In this document: in pieces, positions 30,734-38,263 of the stretch
Numbering within the stretch: position 1 is the first letter of the stretch
How the letters are laid out: the number at the start of each line of letters is the position of its first letter
From: Spirochaetae bacterium HGW-Spirochaetae-3
Lineage (GTDB): Bacteria; Spirochaetota; Spirochaetia; Treponematales; UBA12059
Assembly: GCA_002839315.1 (NCBI GenBank)
Contig: PGXV01000011.1
Span: forward strand, 124,001-188,000
Length of the DNA stretch: 64,000 nt
Direction: 5' to 3'
Notes under the pieces: model-generated
The model's input: only the letters and a program-made list of their open reading frames with translations
The model's database searches: none
Told to the model about the DNA's origin: nothing
Translations under genes and position numbers: made by a program

Positions 30734-31552
30734 ATGGAGCAAGAAAAGAAGCGAATCAGGCTGTCTGCCGTGATCGCGGCCGTCATGTTCCTGGTGATGG
30801 TCGCATTGAACGGCATGGCCAACGCCCTGCCCTTGAACGGTGTCAATACCGGACAGCTTTCCGATGAAATTCCCAATCTTTTCGTTCCCGCCGGGCTCAC
30901 CTTCTCCATCTGGGGCCTTATATACGCGTTGCTCCTGGGCTATGCCGTAGCAACGCTCGTCGGCGCGTTCCGTAAAGCAGATACGCCTGGCTGGGCGGCA
31001 GTCGATGGCTGGATCTACTCCCTGAACGCGCTTATGAACGCAGGCTGGATCCTGGCCTGGCACTGGAGGAAAATCCCGCTCTCCGTACTCCTCATGCTCG
31101 GTATCTTAGGCACCCTTACCCTGCTCATGGAGCGCAGCCACAAGGCCTTTAGCGTCTTGCCGGCCGCCACGGGCAGAGCCGAGAAGATACGTCGATTCTT
31201 CATCCGCGTCCCCATCCTGGTGTACCTTGGCTGGATCTCCGTGGCTACCATAGCAAATATTACTGCCCTCCTCGTTACGGCCGGTTGGGACGGATTCGGG
31301 CTTGACCCCGTGACATGGACCTTCATCGTCATAGCGGTCGGCGCCCTGGTCGGATCCCTATTGGCGATCAGGCGCGGAGCAGTGTCCTCTGCCCTTGTGG
31401 TGGTCTGGGCATATGCGGGCATAATACTCAAACGTAGCTCCATCGCCGAGGACTCCAGCGCACCCGTCATCGTCGCAGCCGCGCTCGGCGCGGCTGTCGT
31501 ACTGGTAGCGAGTGGAATCCGGCTGGCCATGAGAGCCCGTCGAGCTAGCTGA
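30734..31552 (+). CDS. TspO/MBR-like tryptophan-rich sensory protein
   Basis: 272 residues with about eight helices, where classical TspO has five and ~160 residues. The pattern LFVPAGLTFSIWGLIYALL and NAGWILAWHW are the tryptophan-rich motifs of the larger TspO-like group seen in Firmicutes and spirochaetes. Ligands in the family are porphyrins and related molecules; the role here is unknown. Start at 30734 has AAAGGAA upstream; a GTG five codons earlier is in frame. Confidence 0.8.
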   Translation: MEQEKKRIRLSAVIAAVMFLVMVALNGMANALPLNGVNTGQLSDEIPNLFVPAGLTFSIWGLIYALLLGYAVATLVGAFRKADTPGWAAVDGWIYSLNALMNAGWILAWHWRKIPLSVLLMLGILGTLTLLMERSHKAFSVLPAATGRAEKIRRFFIRVPILVYLGWISVATIANITALLVTAGWDGFGLDPVTWTFIVIAVGALVGSLLAIRRGAVSSALVVVWAYAGIILKRSSIAEDSSAPVIVAAALGAAVVLVASGIRLAMRARRAS

Positions 31553-32227
31553 ACCGGAGAGCCGTATCCAAGCCCCGCTCTCTTTCGCTAAACGCGGACT
31601 TCTCCTGGATATCATTGCCATGCCCTCGCAGGCTCGTAGTTGGATTCGCTTCTATGAGTATGGCGTCAACGGATCGGGTATCCAGGACGAAGAGCTTCAT
31701 GAGCCTCAGGCAAAAGTCTTCGAGCATGGGGGCCTTCATGTCGGAAGGTGCTAGCGCTAACTACGAAAGGTTGATGGATATACGCGGCATTACGGTAGCC
31801 GTCTTCTTGCTCAATTCTATGCCCGCGAGTTAATTGACCAAGGAATTAGCTTGAGCGTTCCCAGACCTCGGCGCAGTAGTCGGCGTACAGCACCGCTTTC
31901 TTTCGCGCCTGAACGCAGCCACGTTTTCAGAGCTCTTCTCCGAAAAGAAGAGCCCCGTTCGAGGCGTGGGGGAAAAGCGGCCCGGTCGAGATCGAGCTCC
32001 CGTAGAATTTTCTCCATAGACCGGGAGGTAAGGAAGCTCGGTTGAAATTTCAAGGGAATACCGTGACTGCCCTTTTCGAGTCATGAGGCGTTTAAAACAG
32101 AAACCGGCTTCCGAGCACACAACCTCATGGCACGTTAGGGTCACAAACGAGCAACGAAGATTGGAAGCGCTTCGGAATCCGGCTTTACGGTCTCTCTCTA
32201 AATCACTATATAGAAAAGATATACTAG
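31553..32227. other. Gap at the border of core and island, no supported gene
   Basis: Short open frames exist on both strands, for example a 64-residue minus-strand frame (31545-31739) and a 177-residue minus-strand frame (31830-32363), but they lack ribosome sites, have odd composition and run through the palindromic element. I see nothing here I can call. Confidence 0.4.
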
Positions 32228-32369
32228 TGGAAAATAGGGGATTCGCCCTTCGCTCGTTGCCTTCCTGACAACGTCGCTTCGGGCCGCCTACGCGTCTCTC
32301 ACCGCATCCCTGCGGCGAGCCCTCGCTCTGCGCTCGGGACGATGCTCCGGTTCGAATCCCCAATTCTCC
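32228..32369. repeat. 142-bp palindromic element with tRNA-3'-end-like terminal inverted repeats
   Basis: The ends are near-perfect inverted repeats of 17 bases (GGAAAATAGGGGATTCG at 32229 and CGAATCCCCAATTCTCC at 32353). Both read as the T-arm and acceptor strand of a tRNA or tmRNA. The interior is full of small GC hairpins. It could be a tRNA-derived MITE-like element or the scar of earlier integration events. Confidence 0.5.
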
Positions 32370-32374
32370 TTATC

Positions 32375-32413
32375 GAAACAAAAAAACCGTCCACGAGGAC
32401 GGTTTTTTGTTTC
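32375..32413. terminator. Bidirectional intrinsic terminator
   Basis: ACCGTCC-ACGA-GGACGGT stem flanked by A7 on the left and T6 on the right, extended by GAAAC/GTTTC. It works for transcripts from both sides. On the minus strand it sits right behind the tRNA-like 3' end at 32414, the normal place for a tRNA or tmRNA terminator. Confidence 0.9.
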
Positions 32414-32450
32414 TGGAGAATAGGGGATTCGAACCCCTGACCTATAGATT
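32414..32450 (-). other. tRNA/tmRNA 3'-end fragment (probable attachment site)
   Basis: Read on the minus strand, AGGGGTTCGAATCCCCT is a perfect T-arm followed by ATTCTCC and A, then the terminator. No 5' half with a matching GGAGAAT acceptor strand is found upstream, so this is only the 3' end of a gene. Fragments of this sort are left when an element integrates at the 3' end of a tRNA or tmRNA gene. A copy with one mismatch in 18 bases lies at 32228-32245 and an inverted copy (one mismatch in 21) at 32349-32369. Confidence 0.6.
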
Positions 32451-32660
32451 GCGAATCAAAATCAGCAAGCCGGTCGACGAGAACCTTATGCATAATATTA
32501 TTTAGTAGAAACAATTAAGTCAAGCGGAAAAATCGAGGAGAGGTTAAATATTTAGAAAATATCTGACAATTTATCTGACACAAATTAGTAAGTAATTCAA
32601 TCTATTATCATTAATTATCAATATCACCCCAATAGCACACAAGTTTATCACATTATGCGT

Positions 32661-32880
32661 TTAACAGGTATCGCGCCACTGGCGTGGTTTGTATAAAAGC
32701 GAGCGATAGAGATACTGGAGCTCTTTCTCAAGCGCTCCGAAGCGCCGGTCATCATAGCCAGGATACAGTACGCTCCGGGCAGCCCCATCCTTCCAACAAA
32801 GGAAATACTCGCCACGAAACACAAAGAGATTGAGTGCGGCAATATCGAGGACATCCACAACACAATCCAGGCACGCCAGC
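32661..32880 (-). pseudogene. C-terminal fragment of an unknown protein
   Basis: A frame reading about 70 residues (DVLDIAALNLFVFRGEYFLC to LYKPRQWRDTC) ends at a proper stop but has no start of its own; it is fused to the broken RecT fragment. Composition looks coding. I do not recognise it. Confidence 0.35.
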
Positions 32881-33186
32881 CATCAAGCTTGCCAGTACGA
32901 TCCGCCCTCTTCAGATAGCCCTCGTAGCCCGTAATGATCGATAGCTTGCGGTATTCGCCCTCGCCATATAGACGGCGACATGGACTTCCCGCTTGAACGG
33001 GTTTAGTCCGAAAGCTTGGCTAATCTCGATGAACTGGAGCTTCTCGGGTTCGGTGAGCTCGGAAGCCAAGCCAAAGGCCTTAAGGTAGTCCAGGATGGTC
33101 TGCTTCTGGACATCGGGGATGGTGGGGACGGTAAGCTGCCCCTCGCGGGGGCTAGCGGGGAAGTGGGAAACTTGGGCGGGTGACAT
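32875..33186 (-). pseudogene. RecT/Bet-family recombinase, N-terminal fragment with frameshift
   Basis: The first 65 residues (EPEKLQFIEISQAFGLNPFK) are intact. A one-base shift near 32958 moves the frame, after which GEGEYRKLSIITGYEGYLKR and TGKLDGW continue the family. The same blocks occur in the intact gene at 53137 (THNLNPFKRELYARI, YSLVTGFEVYLKRA, TGKLDGY). Sequence stops resembling RecT near 32875. AGGAGG precedes the start. Confidence 0.8.
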
Positions 33187-33262
33187 AGGAGACCTCCTGA
33201 AAAGATGAGTTCTCCAATATCAGTAGACAAGGACAGGAAAGGTGTGAAAACGATAAATCTCA

Positions 33263-34267
33263 CTAGATCGTCATAATTCCGTAGATTCTGTCGCCAAGCT
33301 TGATTGATGAAACAGTAACGCGATGCTGGGAGATAGCCTTTCCTGACGATGTCGTCCAGTCCCCTGTGTTCTCTAAACTGGTCATTGGACAGCCAGTCAA
33401 AAACGTATGATATGCACAACTGCTTCGAGGCACTCTCATGTTCGGGATAAGAAAAAGATCGCTTGCCTGAGCTAAAACATTACGGCACTGGGGCTCGATT
33501 CGAAGGTCCTTCTGGTGTTGCGGGCCATTTCGCTTTGCTTTCATTGAGGCGACAAAAGCTAATGCTGGTCGCTCCATTCTTTGAACAATTGCATTTGTTA
33601 CGGCTAGAAGACTCGCTGAAGGAGAATAAGCGTTCCTGACTGCCGATATTGCTTCAAATGTTGCCGGAGCGGTCTTCAGGTTTTCTATATACGGCGAAAA
33701 AATGCGGGGATGGAAAGCCACCTCACCTGCAATAGTATCAATCAGTTTCTCAACGACATCACGGTTGTCGGTCGTTTCTCGTCGGAATGGGAGGATCTTC
33801 TGAGGTGGCTCTGCCAATCGATGCGATAACTCATGGTATCTATTCCAGTATGCCCTATCTTCGGTTATTGTCAGATTCAAGACAGCTACCCATCTGTCTG
33901 GATCATCTGGATTCGCATTGATACGCTGGAACAGGAGGGCATCTACATTGGGTGAGTGAATTTCCTCTCTGAGTCGTGCGAACCCCAATTCTTTCTTACC
34001 AACTAGGTATTTCTGTTCAAGAGAGGTTATGTCTTCGTCTTGTCGAACTTCCTCAAAATTAACTTGATAGTGCTTCGCGGTTCTTGCTACCAGGGCTTCG
34101 CCGGTGGGTTCAAGCCCAATAAAGAGTCCAGATACTTTTTCAAGGCACGCCTGAACGATCTCCTTCTCGGAATCCTGACCGCCCCAGTGCTTTCCTACTC
34201 CGAGGTATTTTACGATCGCATCGAGCCTAAGCGCTGACTCAATCGTTATTGAATTATATGATTCCAC
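33263..34267 (-). CDS. capP: ImmA/IrrE-type zinc metallopeptidase, CapP-like
   Basis: 334 residues from GTG 34267. The zinc motif HELSH (residues 145-149) and a downstream Glu in TIAGEVAFHP (E182) match the CapP/ImmA/IrrE peptidases; the C-terminal half has a sensor-like region. The gene follows the XRE gene by 7 bases, and both are divergent from the CBASS CD-NTase gene. In known CBASS systems CapP, when triggered by single-stranded DNA, cuts the repressor CapH and so turns on the CBASS operon. Assignment rests on motif plus position. Confidence 0.8.
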   Translation of the reverse strand: MESYNSITIESALRLDAIVKYLGVGKHWGGQDSEKEIVQACLEKVSGLFIGLEPTGEALVARTAKHYQVNFEEVRQDEDITSLEQKYLVGKKELGFARLREEIHSPNVDALLFQRINANPDDPDRWVAVLNLTITEDRAYWNRYHELSHRLAEPPQKILPFRRETTDNRDVVEKLIDTIAGEVAFHPRIFSPYIENLKTAPATFEAISAVRNAYSPSASLLAVTNAIVQRMERPALAFVASMKAKRNGPQHQKDLRIEPQCRNVLAQASDLFLIPNMRVPRSSCAYHTFLTGCPMTSLENTGDWTTSSGKAISQHRVTVSSIKLGDRIYGIMTI

Positions 34268-34274
34268 GCTGGTC

Positions 34275-34706
34275 TCACTCCTCCAGGATGAATTTTACCT
34301 TTTCATAAAAAGTAATCCAATCTTGCTTTGACCATTCTTCCTGTGGTTCGGAGGATCGTCTTGCAGTCAACGATTGAGCTCCCTGAAGTATCCTGACAGT
34401 ATTCCTGAATGATAGGTGAAGTTCATCCGCCACCTCGGATAGTGCAATGGGGATCGATATATTTTCGCCATTTGCGCTAGAGGTTTGCCCTGAAGAGATT
34501 AGGTCTTGAATATCTACACAAAGGGAGTCAGCAATCCTAATCAATTTCTCTCCAGAAACATCCGAAAGGCCTCTCTCAACCTCTGATAAATAGGTGGCGC
34601 TGATCTTGCTCAATTTTGCTAATTCCTGTCCTGTTAATCTTTTATCAGTGCGTATCTTCCGGATTCTTGCACCGAGCTCGGACCTTAATGAACTGCCTGT
34701 AGGCAT
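34275..34706 (-). CDS. capH: XRE-family repressor, CapH-like
   Basis: 143 residues. The N-terminal HTH (RIRKIRTDKRLTGQELAKLS; ISATYLSEVERGLSD) is followed by a linker and a C-terminal helical segment (LSEVADELHLSFRNTVRILQ) that could be the part cut and used to dimerise. AGGAG precedes the start. Encoded with the metallopeptidase gene and divergent from CBASS, as in CapH/CapP-controlled systems. It should bind the inverted repeats at 34731-34793 and repress both directions. Confidence 0.8.
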   Translation of the reverse strand: MPTGSSLRSELGARIRKIRTDKRLTGQELAKLSKISATYLSEVERGLSDVSGEKLIRIADSLCVDIQDLISSGQTSSANGENISIPIALSEVADELHLSFRNTVRILQGAQSLTARRSSEPQEEWSKQDWITFYEKVKFILEE

Positions 34707-34720
34707 GGTTACTCCTAGGC

Positions 34721-34793
34721 TTGACTATCTACGCTATACCGTATATATTCGATATAGCGTTTTTGCAAAATATATACCGTAGAGTCTACGGTA
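34721..34793 (+). promoter_or_regulatory. CBASS promoter with two inverted-repeat operators
   Basis: TTGACT (34721-34726), 17 bases, TATATT (34744-34749) form a near-ideal promoter for the CD-NTase gene. ACGCTATA / TATAGCGT (34731-34760) spans its -10 box, and TACCGTA-GAGTC-TACGGTA (34775-34793) lies just downstream. TATACCGTA occurs in both regions. These are the expected binding sites of the divergent XRE repressor. Confidence 0.65.
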
Positions 34794-34828
34794 AGGCACC
34801 AGGTTAGTCAATCATGGAGGAGACACAT

Positions 34829-36010
34829 ATGCCTGATATAGGGAACGAAGAGATTCTAAAGGCCATAGTGGCCGCGGTTGAGTTGCCGGATTCTGCCTAT
34901 GAGAAAGCCAAAGATCGATATGAAGATCTGGGAGAATGGCTCGGACTCCCTTCGTCCGATATGTCGAAGTATTCGCCTCATACCCTACCCCAGGGATCTT
35001 TCAGGATTGGTACCGCTATCCGCCCTCTTCTGGATAAAGAAGAGTACGATCTCGATATCACGTGCCGATTCGAAACTGGTTTGATGATGGGGAATATCTC
35101 CCAGGCGGACCTACGGAGCATGGTGAAAAAAGATATCGAAGCGTATCGCAGGGAAAGGGGAATCCAAGCCCCGCTGGATGAAAAGCATCGATGCTTTAGA
35201 CTGGAGTACCAGGACCATCTCAGCTTCCATATGGACATAGTCCCCAGTATTCCAGATTCGCCGGAAAGCAGAGTACTTCTTGAGAAAGCCTTTTCCCAAC
35301 GGGCATACTCTGCTTCTCTCATTCAGAACGTCAGTTCAATGGCATCGAGAATCACTGATGATCGTTGCCCTGATTACAAAACAATCTCCAGTTCTTGGCT
35401 GAGTAGCAATCCGGAAGGTTATGCCCGTTGGTTCGAGGAGCAGATGCTTTCCCAGAGATTGCTAAAGTCATTCCAGGAAAGAGCCCAAGTCGATGCCTTG
35501 CCAAGCTACAAGAGGAAGGCGCCTCTCCAGCGGGCAATACAGATTCTAAAGCGCCATCGAGACTGGATGTTCAAGGACATGCCTGATTCTAAGCCGATTT
35601 CAATAATAATAACGACGCTAGCAACCCAGGCATACAACGGGGAGGACGATCTTGAGTCAACCCTCTTTGCAGTCATCGCGGGAATGGAGAGGCACGTAAG
35701 CCAGACGAAACCGCGCGTGCCCAATCCCGTGAATCCGGAAGAAGACTTTGCAGACAAGTGGGACGATCCAAACTATGCCCCGCTTCGTTTGGAAGAAAAC
35801 TTTAAGAAGTGGCTTCTTCAAGCAAAGGCAGACTGTAACAGGATTCTAGGATCCACAAACCCTCAGGACCTCAGGAAGTCGGCAGGCAATTTTTCGGTCA
35901 CCCTTCGCGAATCCGAAGCGGAGCGTCTCATGAAAGGTCGCTCGCCCAATCCGACCCCATCTATTGTAATCATCCCCAAGGATCCTCCCAAGCCTTGGAT
36001 GGTTTTGTGA
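34829..36010 (+). CDS. CBASS CD-NTase (cGAS/DncV-like nucleotidyltransferase)
   Basis: 393 residues. The polymerase-beta-type active site is complete: GS at residues 56-57 (PQGSFRIGT), the Asp pair in YDLDITC (D74, D76) and the third Asp in FHMDIVPS (D136). On sensing phage such enzymes make a cyclic oligonucleotide that activates the effector. The start at 34829 is preferred because GGAGGAG lies 6 bases upstream. Its stop overlaps the GTG start of the E2-like gene (GTGA). The clade, and therefore the signal molecule, cannot be decided by eye. Confidence 0.9.
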   Translation: MPDIGNEEILKAIVAAVELPDSAYEKAKDRYEDLGEWLGLPSSDMSKYSPHTLPQGSFRIGTAIRPLLDKEEYDLDITCRFETGLMMGNISQADLRSMVKKDIEAYRRERGIQAPLDEKHRCFRLEYQDHLSFHMDIVPSIPDSPESRVLLEKAFSQRAYSASLIQNVSSMASRITDDRCPDYKTISSSWLSSNPEGYARWFEEQMLSQRLLKSFQERAQVDALPSYKRKAPLQRAIQILKRHRDWMFKDMPDSKPISIIITTLATQAYNGEDDLESTLFAVIAGMERHVSQTKPRVPNPVNPEEDFADKWDDPNYAPLRLEENFKKWLLQAKADCNRILGSTNPQDLRKSAGNFSVTLRESEAERLMKGRSPNPTPSIVIIPKDPPKPWMVL

Positions 36011-36660
36011 CGATCGAAGAGGACATCGAAGCCCTGCTGGATAGACAACAGGGAATGTCGCTAATACCCTCCTGGGATAAAGGGTTTCTCCTTGCGGGAG
36101 ATTATCGTTTTCAGGCAAAGCCCGAGGGCGGGGAACTTGTCTCAGACCAGTTCGCAATTAAAATATTGGTTCCGGCTACATTCCCTTCTCAGTTGCCAAC
36201 ATTTTGGGAGGTCGGCTCAAGAATACCAAAGAAGGCTAACTGGCACATCAACATCAAGACTGATTGTTCTATCTGCCTAGGTGGAGGGCTAAGTCTTCGG
36301 CTCGTCGCTCGGAAACATCCCAGTCTGACGAGCTATTTTGAGAATACGCTTGTACCCTACCTCTATGCCGTATGCCTTCGTGAGCGCCATGGTGGATCCT
36401 TCATCTTTTCGGAGCTTTCGCATGGAGAGGAAGGACTAATTGAAGAAGTTCGAGATCTGCTCGTACTTCCAAGTGATAGGGCTGCCGTAGCGGTGATTCG
36501 CCTGCTGTCAATGAAGAAGCGGGTTGCCAACAAGATTCTATGCCCCTGTGGCTGTCGGGAACGCTTTGGCATTTGCCAATTACAGGGAAAACTATATAAT
36601 TTTCGGAGTCTAGAAACGAGGAAATTCTACAAGGGTTATCTCCAGCACATGCGGAAGTAG
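36007..36660 (+). CDS. CBASS E2-like protein with C-terminal Cys cluster (short type II)
   Basis: 217 residues from GTG 36007, overlapping the CD-NTase stop. The E2-like half contains IKILVPATFPSQLPTFWEVG and the site WHINIKTDCSICLGGG with Cys87 or Cys90 as candidate catalytic residue after a His. The C-terminus has a SEC-C-like cluster (CPCGCRERFGIC). Short type II CBASS loci carry such an E2-only protein in place of the E1-E2 Cap2 and JAB Cap3; it is thought to conjugate or prime the CD-NTase. No cap2 or cap3 gene is present. Confidence 0.8.
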   Translation: MTIEEDIEALLDRQQGMSLIPSWDKGFLLAGDYRFQAKPEGGELVSDQFAIKILVPATFPSQLPTFWEVGSRIPKKANWHINIKTDCSICLGGGLSLRLVARKHPSLTSYFENTLVPYLYAVCLRERHGGSFIFSELSHGEEGLIEEVRDLLVLPSDRAAVAVIRLLSMKKRVANKILCPCGCRERFGICQLQGKLYNFRSLETRKFYKGYLQHMRK

Positions 36661-36741
36661 CCAGGCGTTGCGAGTGATCCTATCGCGGTCGAGAGGCAAG
36701 AGGTTTGATCAGCTTGTCATCTTGATCTAGCAAATAGGATC

Positions 36742-37935
36742 TTAGTGCAATACAGTGAGATCTGTACCTATTTCTAAAACTGCCTTGTAATAATCATGGA
36801 CGAGATTGAAGTCGTAAATTAGCCAAGGACTGTCCGCTTTGGGCATCCTAATTCGACCAAGCTCGATTGCACAAGAGACGGGTATTGCGGGCAAGATATG
36901 AATGGGTGTGTCTTTGCCGTGGGCTTCTCCGATCTGTACAATGCAACTCCGAAGTATTTTTCGAAACTCAGAGAGCTGTTGCTCACTCTGGATAAGGTCG
37001 TTGTGAGGCGATGAGACGGTAATCTTCCAGACGGCAGAGGTGCCCTGGACGGATCGCCCAATTCTAGCTGGATCGATTGAGTCACTAAGGGAGAGAGCTA
37101 GTACGGGGATTCCAGAACATTCCGTAGGAGGGATGATCTTAAAACCAAGATCGCAATCATCTTCTCTCCATTTCCAGGATGGTGCCGGTTCCCGATGAAG
37201 TTGAAATGTTCTGCAGGTCAGCTTATCGGTGATCAGGGAGCCTAATACAAATAACAGAGGGATTGGTGCAAGGGCGAAAATGGAGAAATGCTTGATTGAC
37301 GGATCGGAAAGTTTGGGTCCAACCATTCTGACATAGTTCCTCTTCAGCTCCTCGAGCTGAGCTTGCCAATAGATGACGGTGTGGTCTTCTCCGTTCCATG
37401 ACATAGAGAGGTCCGTGGGTTGAGGGCTGTCCGGCAACCAATCTGGGAAGACCGCCTCCATTACATCCTGAGCAATAATCTTGGACGGCACTTTACCGGT
37501 GTTTGCACCAAAAACAAGAATATGCGTTCGCTTATTTTCGGCTATGCCAGTTGCCTGCTCCACTAGTTGCTCATGGTCGTGTTTCCATTTGCGAAGGAGC
37601 TCAGCAGAGTAGCGAATGCCTTTAATATCAGAATCGATGAGCTTGTGGCAATCGTGACAGAGGAGCATGAGATTATCTATGCTATTCAGACGTTCTTTAT
37701 CTTTGGCGAAGATGCCATGCCCGCGCGCACCATGCTCCGAGAACGAGTAGATATGAGCCTTTTCGGCAATATTTACCTGCTCCTGTGTCAAGGGAGAGCG
37801 ATAGAGGATCTTGTTACATCCATCGAACTCGCACCGGCCTGCGGCTCTTCCCCATAATTCACTTTCAATGCTCCTCTTGATGCTCCTCGTAACATCGGTC
37901 ATTTCGGCAGTAGCGCAATCTTTCGATTTCTTCAC
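36742..37935 (-). CDS. cap5: CBASS effector, HNH nuclease fused to SAVED domain (Cap5-like)
   Basis: 397 residues from GTG 37935. Residues 20-105 are an HNH nuclease with zinc ligands (GRCEFDGCNK and LLCHDCHKLI) and a catalytic His in AEKAHIYSF. Residues 150-397 match a SAVED sensor (FGANTGKVPSK; IKHFSIFALAPIPLLFVLGS; PIHILPAIPVSCAIELGRI). On binding the cyclic nucleotide, Cap5 forms tetramers and degrades DNA. It is convergent with the CD-NTase/E2 pair, not in one operon with it, and its start shares a base with the stop of an upstream reading frame (TAGTG). An ATG at 37902 is an alternative start. Confidence 0.9.
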   Translation of the reverse strand: MKKSKDCATAEMTDVTRSIKRSIESELWGRAAGRCEFDGCNKILYRSPLTQEQVNIAEKAHIYSFSEHGARGHGIFAKDKERLNSIDNLMLLCHDCHKLIDSDIKGIRYSAELLRKWKHDHEQLVEQATGIAENKRTHILVFGANTGKVPSKIIAQDVMEAVFPDWLPDSPQPTDLSMSWNGEDHTVIYWQAQLEELKRNYVRMVGPKLSDPSIKHFSIFALAPIPLLFVLGSLITDKLTCRTFQLHREPAPSWKWREDDCDLGFKIIPPTECSGIPVLALSLSDSIDPARIGRSVQGTSAVWKITVSSPHNDLIQSEQQLSEFRKILRSCIVQIGEAHGKDTPIHILPAIPVSCAIELGRIRMPKADSPWLIYDFNLVHDYYKAVLEIGTDLTVLH

Positions 37936-38219
37936 TACGTTATCCTATACTCATCGCGCATCGGCGTAAACCAATCGGCAGTGTCGTCGCGGATGGCGCA
38001 GTAGTCGATTCCGAGGGAGCAAAAGTACTTGAAGCTGAAATTTTCATTGTACCATTGGCCGAGACCGACTCCTTCATTCGTATCGACCTTGGTTCGAGGC
38101 GAGACGGGAAAAACGAAGGCAAGGATCGGGATCCCATGACGAGTATAAAGACTTTCTCGTTCTCCTTCAAAATCGTTTTGCTCATACTTACTCCCTGCGA
38201 TCGCTGGCGAGAACTAAGC
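37935..38219 (-). pseudogene. Remnant reading frame coupled to the Cap5 start
   Basis: A minus-strand frame without a usable start encodes about 90 well-composed residues (HGIPILAFVFPVSPRTK ... WYNENFSFKYFCSLGIDY) and ends exactly at the Cap5 start. A start with a good AGGGAG site at 38185 (MSKTILKENEKVFILV) is in another frame, so a frameshift between 38110 and 38140 may separate the two halves of a small gene. Family not recognised. Confidence 0.4.
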
Positions 38220-38263
38220 AGTGTAACATTCTGCCTAAGTAGGGTTGACAGGTAAAATCCTAA

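Noticed and set aside
31545-31739. 64-residue minus-strand open frame after the TspO-like gene
   Set aside because: Partly coding-like, but no ribosome site, no recognised family, and it overlaps the TspO-like gene end on the other strand.
31830-32363. 177-residue minus-strand open frame
   Set aside because: It runs through the palindromic tRNA-like element, has no ribosome site, and its composition (Arg, Ser, Cys rich) is typical of non-coding frames.
32228-32450. A complete tRNA gene
   Set aside because: T-arm and acceptor 3' strand are present, but no matching 5' acceptor strand, D-arm or anticodon arm could be found in register on either strand.
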